From contig CM038922.1 in NCBI GenBank assembly GCA_021904315.1, forward strand, positions 15,165,347 through 15,229,346: DNA of 64,000 nt, given 5' to 3'. The notes under the pieces were generated by a model. The model saw only the letters and a program-made list of their open reading frames with translations, did no database searches and was not told the origin of the DNA. This DNA comes from Sphagnum magellanicum (taxonomy: Eukaryota; Streptophyta; Sphagnopsida; Sphagnales; Sphagnaceae). Below are positions 49,201 through 62,299 of this stretch, piece after piece (within the stretch, counting starts at the first letter, position 1; every line of letters starts with the position of its first letter). Made by a program: the position numbers and the translations under genes.

Positions 49201-50964
49201 CAGTGACCAGTACTCAAGAAAAATGGAAATAGAAAAAAGAATGTATGCCAATTAAGTGGATGTTTTGATAGGCAGATGTTCTCTTTCATGTCCATGTAGC
49301 ACCCCAGTTCTCAATGGACATGACAGGACATTGAAAATCAGTTCAAAGGATACGAGCTTGCATCAAGTATTGGTTCTGCCATCTGTGTCCCACCAGGATA
49401 CAACCATGTCCCAAATACCAATGTAATTGCAGAGGACATTCCACAAAGACATACATACCAAGAAAATGCAGTGTTGTCACTTCTGGTTGAAGAAAACATG
49501 AACACAACTAGAATGAGTGCAATCAAACTTGTGAGTGTTACTCACAAGACTATCACCTGCATCATGAATGGCAGTGACTAGCTGTCATTACTTCCCACTG
49601 ATTTCATCAGCTCCTGCCAATGGTTGGAGATAGTTTTGCAGTACGATGCTTAAAACTTAGAGCAAACAATAATGCAAAATTATGCATCCCAAGTTTCTAT
49701 CACATTTCTGGAAGCAATGGGAACACACAGTCATCATGTCAGCATGTGACAAACTCTAGACTGCTAAGGAGATCAGTTCTGGAACTTCATGTTTGCTTCT
49801 TGAAGAGACACTTGAGTCAGAACAAGGGGCCTCTTCTTGTCTTTGACTTTTCATGTCTCATTTGTGATTCATTAGTCCATCTGTTTAGCATAAATCAACT
49901 CTATATTTGGACAAATGCTCTGTCCTTTCACATTTAGTAATTGTACAGAGCTCACCTGCTGAAGTAAGCGAGCTGTTCCAAGGAGCCGCCGCTGTACAGA
50001 AATTCTGTCCTGTTGTTTAGCTTCTGTGCCCCGTGACCTGGCACCAATTAATGCCTCAGAACCTCCTATCCAGCTTAACCAATTCAGCCTTTCACATGTA
50101 CAGCTGCTCTCTACCCCTAGAATCAATCCAACACCAGCATAAGGTGCTGTCAGACTTTCTCCTACATGTAACTAACCATGGATGAGGGAATGGCAAGAAC
50201 AATATGCAAGAGAAAGCTCACCCAGGAAATAGAGATCCAGTTTTGGCAGTTGCAGTGGCTCGTTTTTCTGGGGTAACAAATTGAATGAAAGTCTCAATTA
50301 ACTCTGGTAATCCGAGCAACTGAAGTAGCTGGAAATCTCTGCGGATCTGTGAATAGCATCATTCCGTAAGAAGGCATGGTAGGAGACAATATTCCAATAT
50401 CTTCATTGAATGCATAGCTGCGTTGCATTGATAACAGACTCATAAGTCAGTAACACATTGGAGGTCAATTCTCTGAGCATTCAACCTAAAACTTCTATCT
50501 GCCATACCGTTTTTCACCTTAGAACTAAGTGGACCCTGCAATCATAAGACCCATGCAGGTACAACTAAGAACTACAAAACCCTAACTTATAAGGGTTTCC
50601 ACAGAAAATGTCCCTAGTTGGTGGCATCAACCAAAAAACTAACTGGCAAAGGACCAAGACTCCTGGCGCCATAACAGCAAGTTTAGAGCAAGTAAAGTAC
50701 CTGAGCAAGCCGCCGGAAGTAGGTAGCGCGACGGTGCTGGTTGCAACTCTTATACATAAGCCTCTGGAACGTACTATTCTCTCCCAATAGCTGTGTCACC
50801 TGCTCTCTCAATCTATTCTGCAAGTCTCTGGCCTCGGCTGCCATTGCCCTTTCATTCCCTACACCACTATTATTACTATTGATCTCCACCAGCGAAGAAG
50901 GCTCCAGACATGCTGGTGGGCGGGAAAGAAACTCCGGCCGAGGCTCATTCTTCCCCCATCCCAT
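46224..50964 (-). CDS. Nucleolar NEPRO/Rmp64-like protein (PF14780-type N-terminal domain)
   Basis: Proposed homolog of human NEPRO, a nucleolar protein related to the RNase MRP subunit Rmp64 and involved in ribosome production. Minus-strand exons in order are 50701-50964, 50222-50346, 49956-50088, 49459-49507, 49053-49135, 48570-48653, 48148-48397 and 46224-48028, which sum to 930 codons plus stop with all phases closing. The N-terminal part has KSCNQHRRATYFRRLAQ (73-88), LLQLLGLPELIETFIQF, SVQRRLLGTARLLQQ, SFFMPFALTMLALLARF and VLYEVIAAFNLVAASS, which fit the domain. LPLWLECQWDGVKLLLFEK begins a second conserved block followed by a Pro-rich run. The last exon (600 aa) is acidic and low-complexity, with a basic NLS-like block at 830-846 and the end IFDMLLGKQKMDNFF. 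An in-frame stop lies upstream of M1; M41 is another possible start. The start of exon 3 (50088 or 50073) and the 49-base fourth exon are the least certain parts. Confidence 0.7.
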
Positions 50965-51267
50965 TAACAAAAAGAAGGACCTGTATAATACAGATGACCA
51001 CGTTGTGCATCAACAAAACGCTAGCTGAATACTTCCAAAAACCATCAACAACGATCTGTATTCCAACTGGTTCAGAGTTCAAAAAGAATGCACGGCGGCA
51101 GAATACGCCAAGCAATTCACCTCAAAAGACAAAATCAAGCCGCAATCGCATGAGTATCAGCATCTCCTCCTAATTCCCCGAAGACTACATAGAATCCCAA
51201 GAAAATTCCCCCATCGCCCAAACCAAAAAAGTTCTCTTCAGAGACAACGAACAACACATGGTGGCTT

Positions 51268-51300
51268 CCAAATTAGGGTTAGGGTTTAGGGTTTTAGGCG
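51268..51300. promoter_or_regulatory. Telo-box cluster upstream of the NEPRO-like gene
   Basis: Overlapping TTAGGGTTAGGG and TTTAGGGTTTTAGG words, that is AAACCCTAA telo-boxes on the minus strand, lie about 300 bases upstream of the start codon. Telo-boxes are well known in promoters of plant ribosomal-protein and ribosome-biogenesis genes. This fits the proposed nucleolar role of the gene. Function is inferred from motif and place. Confidence 0.55.
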
Positions 51301-54300
51301 GGCACCCACCTGCTAGGCAAACCATTAGCCAGTCAGCCAGCCAATGGGCACATGGGGGTATTAAACGGGCAGCTACTAACTAACTGCAAATAGTAACCAA
51401 TGTAGTAATTGGGCAGCTTCAGCATAAATTAAATTACTTAATATTTTGTCGAACTTTTGAAATTTTGTTAGCCCTTTCTGTTTGATAATTTCAGAAATGC
51501 ATTCAAAATTGGCAAAACCACATTTGAAAGCAAACCTAGCCTATTGACTCAAATGTACTAACCTAGATCCATCTAACCACAAGGACCCAAAAATAAAATA
51601 AAATAAAATAGAATCTAAAAAATTATCATAATTATTGTGCTTTTAATTATCATATTCCTTACTTGTCAAAATTTTCAAAATTAAAAAATTCATATGCTAA
51701 AGCTAAAGCTAAAACTCTAATTATTTGGCACACAAGCTAAAGCTAAAACTTTAAAATATTTTAATTATTTGGCACACAAGAGATGAAGTCACATGGGTAC
51801 TATAGTAAGTTACATGTTTTGACCCCCTTACAAAGGAATATTCCCAACTTTCTCCTACCTAAGTGCTTGGTGGGTGTGTGACTTGTTTTTCTAGGGTTTC
51901 CAATGAAGCATTTCAAAGGTTTTTTTTTCACCCTAACTCTTGATTTTTTATTAATATTTTTTTTCAATCTTAAAAGCTTGATTTTTGAGTTGTTTAAACT
52001 AATTTGCAATGCTTCATTTTTCCAAGTTTTTTTTTTTCATTTTCCACTATGAAGTTCTTGGACTTTTTTTCCTAAATTTTTAGTGATTTTCAAGTTGTTT
52101 TTTCAAATTTTCAAAATTTGTGTTAAAGAAGGACCACACTTTGTTAAAGAGGTTTGTGTTTATTTGTATGTTACTTTCTATGATATTTGGGAACTATGTA
52201 TTCTTCAAATCAAGGGTGCATGATTTTCTTTTGAAGGTGCCTTCACTAAGGATGTATGTGTTACCATTTTTGTGTGCAATTTTGGGTAGGAACTTGGAAA
52301 AAACATCCATCTGGTAAATGTTGGAAAAAGCTTAGGCTTCATATTCAACGGGATTTTTTAATAGTATTTTTGTGACACACCACAAAAAATGAAGGATAAG
52401 AAGTTCATGTTATACTATTATAGAATGAGTTTTAAAACATTTAATAATCTAGTGTTAAAATTGATGTCATTTTTTGTAATCCTAACTTATATGAACCATG
52501 TCAAACGACAACTAATGACAAAAAAATTGTAACAATTATGTTATACAAGTTTTTTCATGGCACTCGTGAAACCAATGCCACACACATGGCTGATCAATTT
52601 AATTTAGGATCTTCTACCATAACAAAATATGTGGACATAATAAAGTTATTTGTAAAGTCGCATAATTTTGCGGAAAAACCAATTTGGCCAATTTCCACAT
52701 AATAAAACATCAAACATGTAACTGGGAATGAAAATTTTACAAAACAAAATATTTGATACCCAAATTAATTTTTCCACCAATTTTGGTAGTACACTAAGCT
52801 TCATCCTATCTTTCAATTTTCATGAATGCCTCCACTATCGGTACATATATTTTCATTTTTTGTACTTGTATAATTATTATAATTACTTTTGAACCTTGTG
52901 CATTAAAAGTTGAGTTTCAACATTTCATATTGAGAATTAATTAAAAAAAATTGTTTTTGCAAATACCACTAGATTTAATATGTGGTATTTTTTTTTTTGA
53001 CAAAGACAAGTTGTTCAACAAATTTCCTTTGGGGATTGCTACTAGAAAATTATTGATTGTTTGCATGATCTTACAAGCTTGCTTAATATTTACAGAGCCA
53101 TAGATGATATTCACATACCATTTGTTCATTTTCTTAGCAAGAGATTCACATTTGCAATGAGTGAATTTTTAATATAATTTTTTTCCAATGACAATAGTTA
53201 CATCAAACTTAGTATAATGGGGTTGATTATAAGGTCTTATATTATTTTGTCTTACCAAAATCAATTTGGATTTGGAATTTTCTTTGAATGGAATGGGGAG
53301 GTATATTTTCACATCTGTGTTTTTTCAACACCATAATTGCAAATGATGAAAATGATAAGCAAATTTTCAATATTTTCTACATCAATTTCAATCCCTTTTT
53401 TCTTCAATTGAATTTAAATCCCATTGAATTCAATTCTCAAATTCAATCCAATGTATTTTAATTCAATTTAGTGTTTTTGAACTTAATTGAATTTGGATTG
53501 AAATCAATTCAAGTTACTTGTAATGAAATTCAATATTTCCATCAATTCATCATTCACAGGTTCCAAGTAACGACGCAAAGCCAAAATTTCCTTGCACTAT
53601 AAAGCAAATAGTTTGTGATGTATACAAGAAATTTCAGAATGTGTGTGCAAGCCAACTTGGCAAAATTCGCAATGGTGGGCAATTCAAGATGTCCAATGCA
53701 CAATTGAGGAATTGTGAAATTTTATCTAGAAGCTAGTGATGGTTGTTGAAGGTGTGAGATGCACACTTCATATAATTAATGATGTTGCACCATACTAAAT
53801 TTGGCCATACTTCAAAAAATTGGAAGACCCATAACCCAAATGACATCAATAAAATAAAGTATAGTTTGAACTTAAGGAGGGTAATCATTGAAAATGTCAT
53901 TAGATCTTTGAAGAACAAATGGCATATATAAAATCATTTTAATTTAAAAGTTGATAAAATTTTGAGAGTTGTTATTGTTTATTATGTTGTGAATAATTAT
54001 TTGATAGAATGGGGTGCACCTAAACCAAAGCTTTCAAATGTAATGATTCCTCGAAACAATTTTCAAGGATTTGGAAATAAACTACCAATCTTTAGATAAG
54101 GAAAAATTGTCAAGGTCAAAGGAAAAAAATGAAAAATTAATTTGCTTGAACAATGGTTGATTGATAACTCAAAATTGAACAATAAAATATGTTAATCTTC
54201 ATTGAGAAATTACATTGGAATATAAATTTTCACTAATTTTCCAACCATAGAATGTAGTTTCGCAAGAAAAACACACAATCAAGAAAACAAAATTGGTAAA

Positions 54301-54960
54301 GAACGTGGTTTTATGTTACCATGACCAAATAAGTCCATTGCCTTCTATTCTTTTTGCCAAATACATGTTTCACAACAAATTTGGAATAAATCAAATGTAA
54401 TAGCTATGAGCTCTTACAATTTTCAATTGTCTTTTAAATTTCAAAACCTACTACCATTTGTAATTAACCTTGCATCATCATTTTCTATTTGATTATTTAT
54501 TTTGAAACATGTGAGATATCATCTTGATCTTCATTTTCCTTAATTTTTTGACAACATCTTTTAATTCTTTGATGGCATTCTACAATTGCAAATGAACATA
54601 CATTGAATTTTCTATTCTTCCCAAATTTTAATTGTTTTTTTACATGTTAACAACTTTCAAGCCTTGGTTCTTGGAATGTTTAAACCTACAAATGGAACAT
54701 GATACTCCCTTTCATTTTTAGGATTAAAACCAAAAATTTGACACAATGGATTATTGTGCACTTAGGTGTTAAAGGTCACTTCAACATCATTCATCTCTAT
54801 AATGTGAACTTAAAAATGTGTGTACCTTTTAATCAATTCCATTGAACATACCGTGTTGATTTTTGTTGTGTTTTTGAACATTTGATCAAATCTTTCATAC
54901 CATAACCAATTTAAAAAAAGGGTTTGCCTACTACATTATAAGAGAACATGGATTTTTTTA
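51301..54960. other. AT-rich intergenic DNA, no gene seen
   Basis: A small AAATA microsatellite lies at 51,591-51,612. AAGCTAAAGCTAAAACT words recur at 51.70-51.75 kb. At 53.40-53.53 kb the word AATTCAAT and its complement ATTGAATT alternate, making a self-complementary low-complexity patch. Frames of 60 to 69 codons are not accepted as genes. Confidence 0.5.
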
Positions 54961-55070
54961 CACGTAGAACCGTGGTTCATGACACATGTGTGAAGTAAAT
55001 TTTGTGGTTTAATCCATTACAATGTAAAATATGTGGTGTTTATTGTGACATACTTTACATTAAAATGATA
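54960..55070 (+). repeat. Dispersed repeat family E, copy 2
   Basis: TTCATGACACATGTGTGAA, AATCCATTACAATGTA and ATATGTGGTGTTTATTGTG align in order with 19,350-19,470. Orientation is the same and the copies are about 35 kb apart. No coding capacity is present. Confidence 0.65.
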
Positions 55071-58000
55071 ATTTAACATTGAATAATGGTATATATTTGT
55101 GTGAAATTAACTAATTTTTTTAATAATGTTATTTACTTTGTCTTCTTTTCAACCTTGTACTTGTTTTTCATCTTGTTCCATCCATCACACACCTACTTCT
55201 AACTTCATTACATATTTGGAAAATTTTCATTCAATTGTTTTATGAATTCCTTTTAGTTTGCTTCCTTGAAAGGCTTTAAATTTGATTCCCACTATTGTTT
55301 TTAATATTTAAAAAAAAATTGGAACTATGTGTTATTACATAATGTATTTACATTTTCTTATGGTATTGTAACAAAACCTATAGCAATTCGATTAGGTCTA
55401 GAGGAGGAAAAAGAACCTACTTTATCAGCCATGAACATATTCAAGAAAAATATTGGTGAAAAGGTTGGCAAATCCATTTTCACACAATAGATAACCCTAA
55501 AGTAGATAAAGCAAAAGAACTAAAGAAATGAAAACAAACCTTATGAAACATTCGCATAAAGCCTAGATGAAAACCACAATGGTCATTTTTAATAATGGTG
55601 GAAGATTTTTACTTTGGAAATTTGGATTTTTCTTGGATTTGTGTGGTGAAAATTCAATAATTTACCATCACAAAGTGAGTGAATAGGCAAAACAAACATA
55701 CAATACATTTCATTTGGTTGTCACATTGACATTGCACAAGTGGCTTACAATAGGTGGACTTGATATTTGTGGTTTGTCATCATGCGCCCATGCCTTGCGT
55801 TTCAAGGTTGGAGGCCATTGCATAGGTTAATTTTTTGGCGATTTGTTTTGCACATTATTAATGTTTCAAGACTCTAGTTATAATAAGTTGCATATTAAAA
55901 AGTTTATATATTCTAGACATTTTATATCATGGCATTAAGGGGTTCAAAGTTTGGTTTTCTCATTCAAATGATTGATGATTTAAAATGTTGTTTGTGTAAT
56001 CATAATATCATCAAAGGTGAAACTTTAAACACCTCACACTAGTTTTTCCACTTATTTCAAGCTTATTTGGTTCTAAACTACAACTATCATTTGGTAAGTG
56101 ACAAAAAGAGACCTTTAAATCATTGATGATGCAATAATCAATTGAATCACATGCAATCATGTTAAGGTTTCAAATAATCGATTATTACCTCAAGATGTTG
56201 GACCTTGAACCACCCTAATATCAAAAAATGCAACACCTCTTGCTTTTTGTAAAAAATTAGAATTTTATGATAACAATTGTGTAATGTGAAACAAGATTGT
56301 GAGGCTTCACATGATTGAGTTTAACATATTTAGACAAATAAATGTAAAGAACACACATGCACCATGAAAAACCTAAACAACTTAGGGGGAAAAAAAAAAT
56401 TCTACACAAAAAAAAAATAGAAGAAAAAAAAAACATTATTAAACATAGGAAATATATGTGAATGTGTGAATTTTGGAAACCAAAACATTTGTGGAAAAAC
56501 CTAATTGACAAGATTTACACTACATAAAAACTGCAACAAATGTTTTTTTTTATCCCATGATACCCATTGGGTACTATAGGAAAAAAAATCTAATGATGTA
56601 CGCTTTTCAAAAATATAAAAAATATTTGTTGAAAATTATAGTGCAATTTGAATGACCTTTCAATCATAATTTCTTGCCTTTCAATATTTTTCATACATGT
56701 AAGGCATGTAAACTTAAGGCATTAGAACATTAGAAACCTAGGGTTTATTTTGGAATTTTTTTGGGTAACCAAAATGACTATTATAGTAACTATTAAATTA
56801 ATAATAATTATAGCAAAAATTTAAAATAATGATAAGAATAATAATAATAATTATTATTATAAGTAGTAGGTAACCTAGGTTAGGTATTTTGTTATTATTA
56901 TTTCATTTATTATTATTTTTGTTTGTTATTTATTCCAATATACATAATAATTATTTAATAATAATTCGTATTATATTCATTAATTATAATATTTATATAC
57001 TAATGGTTATAAGTATTATTATAAGGAAAATAAATAAATAATGTAAATATTAACATTAATCTACATTATATTGTTGTTTTAACTAATAACTAACCTATGT
57101 TATTTATTATATTATTTATCTCAATTATTAATTATAGCTAATATTAATTGAATGCTAAATATTTAAGTAAGTATATTAATTTGTTAATAATTGTGATCGA
57201 ATTATAATTAAATAGACTATTTAACTAAGTAGATTAGTTGGTAATTATTAAGTAACCTAAACTAATTAATAGTTAGGCTAGTTGATAGATTAATTATTTG
57301 TTTACTTAGTGTAGCTACTAATTTAATTAAACAAAGGTTAAATAGAGTATTAACTTAGGTATAGGCCTAGCTAGCTTTTCATTAAATTGTAATTGAAACA
57401 TTAAAAAAATTCATGTCTTATGCAACCACTTCTTGAACAAGTAGTGGTCTTCAACATCTTAAAAAATAATAATGACCCATGTTTGTAGTTACAATTTAAT
57501 GGTTCTTACAATGGATGAATCAAATGGATGTTTAGGATAATGTGAACATATATTTAATTTTATATACATTCAAACCAAAGATGTAAAGTTGTTAAAATGA
57601 CTAATCAATAACAATAACTACGACATGATGTAACATATAATATTGTGATATAACATATGACATTAGAAGGATTGGCATTTTATGTAACCAACTACTAAAC
57701 AAATTATACATATTCTTTATGATATGATGTGGAAAAATAATGTCCATCATTTAATTTAACATGACGTGTAATTTTGTCGCATGGTGTAAATATTTGATCA
57801 AATTAACATAATTGTAATCATAACCTAGTTGTACACTATGAGTTATATTAAAAATGTAAATAGTACTTGACATCATACATCATAAAATTTAAATAACATA
57901 CATTAATAAAAAACTTCATAGGTCATTTTGTAATGGCAATAGTCACATATGCATTACATGAAAACACATGTACATATGAAATTCAAATGGAATCATTTTT

Positions 58001-58779
58001 TAAAGATTTATGAAAATGTTATATTTTAGTTTGTTATTTTTACAAATGACATGCACACATGTATGAAGGTGTAATCAGTGATAATTAGATTAAATTAAAT
58101 TAAAAAATTAAATCATGTGATATTTATGTGTATGCTTATAGTTTAAACCATTATAATGAATTTTTTGAAATAGATATTCTAAATTGATGTAATTTATTTA
58201 CATTTGACAATTTGAAATTTATAATTTTTACACAATAAGGGAATTAAAAACATGGATTTAATTCAATTGATTATTAAAAATTATCTAAATGTATGGACGA
58301 AATATAAATTTAAAATATTAAACTTTTATTTTTGAAAAATATATATGAGTTTATTTTCAATATTAAATATCAAATTGAGTTACCAATTAAATATATTTAT
58401 ATATAACTTATAAATGAAATCACAATTTTAAAACATTAAATTTGAATCTGAATTAAAAATAAGTATTTATAGTTACATAATTTAAATTTGAAATTAATTT
58501 CATTATGAACTTACATGATATGATAGTGCATAAAATTTGAAATATACATGTTTATATTTATGCAATGACATAAGATATCACAAGTTGAATTATTGATTAA
58601 ACGGTTTAAAAATTAATTTGTGACCATAGAGATGAAGGTTTAATTCCCTTTTTTAACGTTTTGAACTTAGCCCTAAATTATTATCACATGACTACATGTA
58701 TTTTAAATGATCATAGGATGACTATATACATATATTTTAAATGTGAATATAAGTTGTAAACGTAATCATTTTTAAAAAA
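55071..58779. other. AT-rich intergenic DNA, no gene seen
   Basis: Very AT-rich, with ATTATTATTA-type blocks at 56.8-57.2 kb. An 84-codon minus-strand frame at 56,257-56,511 runs across A-rich tracts and encodes a Phe-rich string typical of chance translation of poly-A. Nothing else is supported. Confidence 0.5.
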
Positions 58780-59110
58780 ATCGTATTAATGTAAGTTGTA
58801 ATTGGGTTGCAATTAGGTTACAACTAATTGGGTTGTAATTAAATTGTAGTCAAAATGTTTATCCCATATCATTTTTCTTCCATTTCAAAGAATCCTAGTA
58901 ATATAAGAAAATGTTTTAGAAATGTTTTAGAAAAAAACATGAAAAATGTAATATCCATTTGGGATGAACTAATTAAAAAGGTTCAACCCAAACTGAAATA
59001 ATAATTTTTAATTAAATGCCATGTGCCTTAAATCTAAGCACAACCTAGGTGTCATGTGACTTAAGTTTACGCTTAATTTAAAGGCCACATATGCTAGTTG
59101 AACTTATCTT
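58780..59110 (+). mobile_element. Foldback family A, copy 3 (right half)
   Basis: GGGTTGCAATTAGG, TTATCCCATATCATTTTTCTTC, CATTTCAAAGAATC, ATATAAGAAAATG and CATTTGGGATGAACTAATTA follow the order of the right arm of copy 1 at 8.86-9.01 kb. They are followed by AACCTAGGTGTCATGTG, which resembles the outer left flank of copy 1 (8.45 kb). The left arm is missing or too decayed to see. Confidence 0.6.
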
Positions 59111-61545
59111 AACCTAAGTGCCACATACCTAACCTAGATGATTTATGTTTAGACTTAAACTAAATGTCAATGTTTCAATGTTTAAATTTGATGAGATGAC
59201 CCATGCTTAGATGCCATGTGGTGTAGCTTAATTTAATGTTGATCTATGGCCTTACCTATGGATGTGGATGTGTCATGTGTCATTTAACTACTAATTAACT
59301 TTTTGCTCAATTGAATAGCAACATAATTGAACTTGAAATTATATGTTTGATAACATCATACAATGTCACTATATGCATCCTATTTAATACTTGAAAATCC
59401 TTTAATTCTAATGGTAAATAGATGATGATATGTAACATTAATGGATAAAGTTCATCCACACATGGATGATAGCTAAAAATGATTAAAATGATAATGATAA
59501 GTAGGGTTACAACTACAGTGGCTAATGTCATGGTAATTAAATATGTTTGTCACTTTTAATTATAGTGTTTTCAACTTGTCATTGTTAATATTTTGGGTAT
59601 GTAGTTGCAAAAAAAATTTAGAATTTTCAAAAACATTTTACAATTATATTTGTCATTTTCAACTTCAATTAATATTGTAAATCAAGTTAAAAACATAATT
59701 ACAAATGGGGGATATTCTTTTGTGTTTTTAATAATCGGGCTTTCATTTCATTCATAGCCCAAAATGAAAATGAACTTGCGTATCCAATTATTGTGAAAAT
59801 ATAATAAATTAGACTAAAAAATATGTTTACTTGAACTCCCATTTGGAAATGTGATAGTTATCGACATAAACACAAGATAGATTGATTTTTTTTTTTAATG
59901 TTTCATTTTGAAAACATTTATGACTCCATTGGGTTTATGGTACGTTCAATATAAATTTGAATTTTTTTAATGTAATAAAAATAAACAACAAATATGTTTG
60001 AAATTAATTAACAAATATTTTTTTCAAACTTATTTTTTCCTTATAAATGAAAAATATATATATTTTGATCACCATGTGAAAAAGATGAAAGGTTGTAAAT
60101 AAATTTTAAGATCCATTAATTCAAAAATTGAAACAATGCAATCTTTCATATACTTAAACCTATTTTAAAGTTATATAATAGATTGTGATCTTTGCTTGAA
60201 TTTCAATGCATATATTTAAACCTACTTTCAATAAATAATCTTCATTCAAAATTTGAACAAGGTTGAAAAAAAATGTTCACATTAATCATTGAATTAAATT
60301 ATTTTTTTAACTTCAATACAGTAAGGCCTATTTATTAATTATTTTTCATTTATGTTATAAGGAACATGATCATTTTAATTTATCATGCTTGGACTTTTAC
60401 TTCAATTATCGCTTTACATTTCACACAAATTAATCTACATAAAATATTATAAATTAACCCAAAAATCCCACTATCCCATTTTGTGCAATAAACCATCCAA
60501 TGGTTCAGTGAATCAGTAACCCAAAGGCTTCACAACCCAACCAAAAGAAAATTTAATAAACCCCATTTTTTCACCTTTTATTAATGGCTGTATAATTCAA
60601 ATAAAATTATTTTTAAAAAATTATGTTTATTAAATGAATCAAATTTTAAATTTTATATAAGTAAATTGGTTTGTCCCATATTTTCATGATAACTTACATG
60701 TTTTCAATATGGCACAATCACCTCCCAACCCTTCATTTTTTATAAACAGTTTACCATACATGAATTGTTTTTCATTTTCCTTAACGTATAGTTCAAATTA
60801 TAATGCATGTAATGTTAATTAATGTATTTGTAATGATTTGTTTCACTTTAACAACACCAAGTAAAAGAGAGGTAAAATTTGTAACATGGTCAAACAATGC
60901 ATTATTTGTAAAATTTGTATGAAAAAAAAATTTAACTTTGAATTATTTGTTTGTTAAAGTAAGAGATTGGAAAAGAAAAATTTGGAAAAAAATTTGTGAT
61001 GCATATCTCTATTAAAATTGTTAGGATTATGACTTAATGTCACAATAAGTGTGACAAGATGAAAATAAATGAAAAGGCATAAAAATGTTATAAATGCAAC
61101 CACCATAGATTTGATTTTAAATGTTTTTTAATTAAATCCTTTCTAACACATATGTAGATTATTCAACCACACTACAGCACAACATTTATAATATTTCACA
61201 TAGTTCCCAAATATGAAACCGTATATTTTATTGGAATAATGTCACTTACACATTTAAAGTTGAATATTTATGTGAGAGTTAAAAGAATTCATCATAGGCG
61301 CTTAAAGATTCTTGTTAAAGATATTCATAAAATATCAAAAGGTTTTCATAATGATATCAATTGTTATTTATAAAATATGAGCTTAAAATTCGTATGATAA
61401 ACCATTATATATTTGAAAGAGGGGAATGAATAAATGATTAATCACATTCATCTACATCTATTCCCTATTTATCATCCTTTTATGTCAATTCAATTGTTAG
61501 ATGTCATGTAACCCTAAATTAGGTCACATCAACTTCTGGGTGTCA
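59111..61545. other. AT-rich intergenic DNA, no gene seen
   Basis: Recurrent words of the type CCATGTG and TTAAGTTTA near 59.0-59.25 kb suggest old repeat sequence. Otherwise no gene, RNA or repeat unit can be supported. Confidence 0.5.
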
Positions 61546-61656
61546 TTGATCAGGGAAGTGGGCGGTTGGTTAGTTGAGTCGTTTGTTTTCGTGACGGCTG
61601 CTTTTACTGTACTTCTGAATGGGAAGCTTGGTTGATTTGGGAGAGGGGTGATGTAC

Positions 61657-62274
61657 TTAGTGATTTGCATGGCGGCTGCAATGAATGGGTATGGAGCTTG
61701 TGTGACGGCTCCGAATTATGGCTAGGGTCGGCAATGCAATTATGGAGAATGGCGGTTTGGTACTGGAGAATGGCTGAAGCTTCCGGACGAAGCTTACGAT
61801 GGTGGAGGAGGAGGATTGGAAGGACGGGGTTTTTCTTGGGGGGAATGGATGGTATGGGAATGGGAGAGTAGGGAGCTTAGCTGACTGATGTTTTTTTTTT
61901 TCGCTGCGTCTGAGGTTGAGTGGAGCTCCTGTTGCAGAAGTAGACGAGAGGAAATTAGGGAGAGGGAGGACTGGACTTGGGGAAGGATCGGACCATCTTC
62001 TTGTTTTGTGAACTGCTGATGGCGAGAACTGTTTGAGCTGTCGAGGATGTACACGTTTCTGTGAATGAAAATCAAAATTTTCCTTTTGAAGTCGCATCAG
62101 TGTGGAAGTGCATGATAGGAAGTGTGAGTCGTTGAATTGCTGTGTTGATGTGTTTGTCAGTTTGTGAATCATTGAGGAGTCACGGAGAGCAGTGAACAGC
62201 TTTGAGTTTTGAAAAAGGAAAGTTGTTAGTGGGTGTGAGCCCGATTTGTAGAACTTTGATGTCAGGGTCCGCAT
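61657..62274 (-). CDS. Hypothetical 205-aa reading frame in an isolated GC-rich island
   Basis: An ATG-initiated frame of 205 codons lies on the minus strand inside a GC-richer island (about 61.55-62.30 kb) that interrupts some ten kilobases of AT-rich DNA. The product is rich in Ser, Pro, Arg, Lys and His (for example SDPSPSPVLPLPNFLSSTSA and SSSSTIVSFVRKLQPFSST) with few acidic residues. That composition resembles an organelle transit peptide, but also chance translation of a leader or promoter. I recognise no domain. Plus-strand frames in the island are shorter (79 codons). It could be the start region of a real gene, a relic, or a true lineage-specific gene. The composition makes the island noteworthy, but the coding call is weak. 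Confidence 0.3.
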   Translation of the reverse strand: MRTLTSKFYKSGSHPLTTFLFQNSKLFTALRDSSMIHKLTNTSTQQFNDSHFLSCTSTLMRLQKENFDFHSQKRVHPRQLKQFSPSAVHKTRRWSDPSPSPVLPLPNFLSSTSATGAPLNLRRSEKKKHQSAKLPTLPFPYHPFPPRKTPSFQSSSSTIVSFVRKLQPFSSTKPPFSIIALPTLAIIRSRHTSSIPIHCSRHANH

Positions 62275-62299
62275 CAGTTGGTGTATGCGTCGTCTGTCT

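Noticed and set aside
49338..49526. 62-codon minus-strand frame with a hydrophobic stretch
   Set aside because: It overlaps the proposed 49-base exon in another frame and spans its donor site; no family match supports it.
56257..56511. 84-codon Phe/Cys-rich minus-strand frame
   Set aside because: It is produced by translating poly-A and AT-rich tracts and has no exon or homology support.
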